Assembly: GCA_019058515.1 (NCBI GenBank)
Contig: JAHPYY010000146.1
Span: forward strand, 1-7,020
DNA from: Promethearchaeota archaeon
GTDB lineage: Archaea; Asgardarchaeota; Lokiarchaeia; Sigynarchaeales; SOKP01
DNA: 7,020 nt
Reading direction: 5' to 3'
Shown here: piece by piece, positions 5,900 to 7,020 of the stretch
Layout of the letters: every line of letters starts with the position of its first letter
Position numbering within the stretch: position 1 is the stretch's first letter
Position numbers and translations under genes: made by a program
Notes under the pieces: generated by a model
Seen by the model: the letters and a program-made list of their open reading frames with translations, nothing else
The model's database searches: none
Told to the model about the DNA's origin: nothing

Positions 5900-6572
5900 C
5901 TATATGTAATTATTTCCCCATTCCAAACCTAAATGGAGAGTTTTTATATTAAGATCAGAGTCTCTTAACCGTTCTTTAATAACTTCCTCGTAATCCTCGA
6001 TTTCAATATATGGTAATTTTCCAGTAGGAATCGCAAAACCCAGCATTATTATATTTACAAATAGATTGGATCCAAAATTATCTAAAGATAGTTCTGTCGC
6101 GTTAATAAAATACACTCGATTCGTGTATTTATTTAGAGTGGTTTTAATCTTATCCAAGGATGGATACTCCTCTAAATCTGCAGTGATCATAATTCCTGGA
6201 ATTGTCCTCTCATTTAAAACAAATGTTGTTTTCGTTGAAGCAAAAATACCTCTCCTAAGTGCTTCTACGGGTTCCAAACAGATGAACAAATCTGAATCTC
6301 CATAACATATTAGAGGAGATTGTAAATTCAATTTTTCATCTTCCCAAACCTTAAATTGATATCGGGTGTGACTCGTAATTGCCCCTTCGCGTTGAGCGAG
6401 TCCATGCATTAAGCGCGCGTAATTTAATTAATTATGTCGCTTCGCTTCCAAGGATACGTTCAACATTTGCTTTTTGAGCCGCAAATTCTATTAATCTTTT
6501 TAATGTTATAACTCCTTGACCCGCGGTTCCAGCAATTACGATGTTTACAATGTCAGTTTCTTCATGATTCAC
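5900..6572 (-). CDS. iorB: Indolepyruvate:ferredoxin oxidoreductase beta subunit, interrupted by a candidate 31-nt intron
   Basis: IorB is the small subunit of the TPP- and iron-sulfur-dependent enzyme that oxidatively decarboxylates aryl pyruvates from aromatic amino acids, reducing ferredoxin and making acyl-CoA. Exon 1 (6572-6441) starts at GTG and encodes 44 aa, including the family N-terminus NIVIAGTAGQGVITLKRLI and ending ILGSE. Read straight on, the frame gives two more codons and stops at TAA (6434-6432). Exon 2 (6409-5900) encodes 169 aa starting MHGLAQREGAI, the next conserved block (usual form SE-x-HGMAQRGG), followed by LEPVEALRRG. Excising 6440-6410 joins them in frame to a 213-aa protein, close to normal IorB length. 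The GTG overlaps the iorA stop and has a strong GGAGGTG 7 nt upstream. Without splicing, exon 2 has no Shine-Dalgarno site, and neither half would be a full enzyme. A pseudogene with a 31-nt insertion is the alternative. Confidence 0.85.
6410..6440 (-). other. Candidate bulge-helix-bulge pre-mRNA intron in iorB (31 nt)
   Basis: The insert begins GCGACATAATTAATT and ends ACGCGCGCTTA. It is 31 nt, so it shifts the frame, and it carries an in-frame stop. Predicted fold, 5' to 3': outer exon helix TCCTTGGA (6454-6447) with TGCATGGA (6408-6401), 6 of 8 paired; central 4-bp helix AGCG (6446-6443) with CGCT (6415-6412); 3-nt bulge AAG (6442-6440) on the 5' side; 3-nt bulge TAA (6411-6409) on the 3' side; inner intron helix CG/CG and TAATT/AATTA closed by a 5-nt loop. 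Archaeal endonuclease cuts after the second base of each bulge. Here that gives GAA|GCG and TTA|ATG, exactly the boundaries that restore the IorB frame (Glu-Met-His). The two outer-helix mismatches make it slightly relaxed. Confidence 0.62.
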
Positions 6573-7020
6573 GAAATTGCACCTCCACTCCTTTTAATAC
6601 GTTAAATGTAGTCTTATGAATAGCGTGATTTGGGCATATTTGATAACAAACACCACACTTTATACAACGATCTTGGTCTATTTGCATGGTTTCTTTCCCG
6701 TCAAGTTCTGTTCTTCTTATTGCAGGACAACTAAGAATTCTACTGCACTCGTGGCATAATTGACATCCAGATATGTAATAATTTGCTTCTTTAATTTTCA
6801 CTCCGCCCAGACTTAATTTTTTAATCTGAGAAGTTCTCCATCTATGAGCTTGAAGACCGCATTCTCTCTTTACTATTACTACTTTTAAACCCTTGATCTT
6901 TAATCCCTCTTCGATTGTTTTTATCAATTTTTTAGGATTATACGAATCTTCTATCTTAAGCCAAGGAACACCTAAAGATTTACAAATTTTTGCTATTGAA
7001 AATTCTTTTTTTATCAAAAA
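6562..7020 (-). CDS. iorA: Indolepyruvate:ferredoxin oxidoreductase alpha subunit, C-terminal part
   Basis: About 153 codons are visible, and the gene continues past the right edge (full IorA is typically ~600 aa, with the TPP-binding domains upstream). The fragment shows the end of the TPP/pyruvate-binding region (GVPWLKIED, then LKVVIVKRECGL), followed by the dicluster ferredoxin domain. Counting from the TTG codon at 7017, cysteines at 85, 88, 91 and 97 (C-x2-C-x2-C-x5-C-P) and at 118, 121, 124 and 128 (C-x2-C-x2-C-x3-C-P) ligate two [4Fe-4S] clusters. The x5 spacing in the first motif is typical of IorA. These clusters pass electrons from the TPP site to ferredoxin. The TGA stop lies inside iorB, 8 nt after the start of its GTG, so the subunits are translationally coupled. 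The reading frame is open to the window edge; TTG at 7017 is not a start. Confidence 0.92.
   Translation of the reverse strand, partial: FLIKKEFSIAKICKSLGVPWLKIEDSYNPKKLIKTIEEGLKIKGLKVVIVKRECGLQAHRWRTSQIKKLSLGGVKIKEANYYISGCQLCHECSRILSCPAIRRTELDGKETMQIDQDRCIKCGVCYQICPNHAIHKTTFNVLKGVEVQFRES
6580..6586 (-). promoter_or_regulatory. Strong Shine-Dalgarno site deciding the iorB GTG start
   Basis: GGAGGTG on the minus strand lies 7 nt before the GTG at 6572-6570. It is a near-perfect complement to the archaeal 16S 3' end. It sits inside the end of iorA and fixes the N-terminus of iorB. The nearby ATG at 6566-6564 would give only six codons before a stop. Confidence 0.8.

Noticed and set aside
6066..6305. 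Plus-strand open frame opposite iorB
   Set aside because: Antisense shadow of the conserved IorB coding region.
5900..6409. IorB C-terminal part as an independent gene starting at the ATG at 6409
   Set aside because: It would lack the GxxGQG-type N-terminal strand-loop that is encoded intact just upstream, and no Shine-Dalgarno sequence precedes that ATG. Splicing explains both halves.
6410..6440. Sequencing frameshift in iorB
   Set aside because: A single-base error cannot explain it. The two halves of the conserved motif are separated by a full 31 nt, with an in-frame stop and no homopolymer at the junction.
6410..6440. Small mobile element or transposon remnant
   Set aside because: Thirty-one nt with no target-site duplication or recognisable terminal repeats. 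Its inverted symmetry is better explained by the splicing fold.

Overview
The window reads as archaeal chromosomal DNA, most likely from an Asgard archaeon (Lokiarchaeia-like). The left end holds the 5' part of an archaeal 16S rRNA gene. The protein genes are AT-rich and include three small GTPases and a two-domain Roadblock/LC7 protein within about 4.4 kb, a density typical of Asgard genomes. Promoters look archaeal (TATA boxes such as TTTAAAAT and TTTATAAA), and at least two genes appear to be leaderless. The lineage assignment is an inference; a full-length 16S comparison would settle it.

Layout: (1) 1-530, minus strand: first ~530 nt of 16S rRNA, with a ~170-nt hairpin-rich leader and a promoter near 728-735. 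(2) 818-3323, plus strand, divergent from the rRNA: a tight three-gene operon of tandem Roadblock protein, an unrecognised 297-aa protein and an MglA-like GTPase. It recalls the bacterial MglB (Roadblock)/MglA (GTPase) polarity switch. (3) 3320-5167, minus strand: a 61-aa winged-helix-like protein whose stop codon overlaps that of the GTPase operon at CTAG, a second MglA-like GTPase, and a Ras-superfamily GTPase whose G4 motif (GTKYD) resembles Rho and the fungal Spg1/Tem1 GTPases. (4) 5435-5761, plus strand: a small winged-helix regulator, probably on a leaderless transcript, with its TATA box inside a perfect 14-bp palindrome. (5) 5900-7020, minus strand: iorB and the C-terminal part of iorA, the two subunits of indolepyruvate:ferredoxin oxidoreductase, used in fermentation of aromatic amino acids.

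The most notable observation is in iorB. The reading frame starts at a GTG with a strong Shine-Dalgarno site and encodes a normal IorB N-terminus, then hits a stop. The rest of the protein continues in another frame. Removing exactly 31 nt (6410-6440) restores one 213-aa IorB with the family motif SE-M-HGLAQREG across the junction. The flanks fold into a bulge-helix-bulge (two 3-nt bulges around a 4-bp helix), the substrate of the archaeal tRNA splicing endonuclease. This is therefore a candidate pre-mRNA intron in a metabolic gene; archaeal pre-mRNA introns are rare and best known from cbf5.
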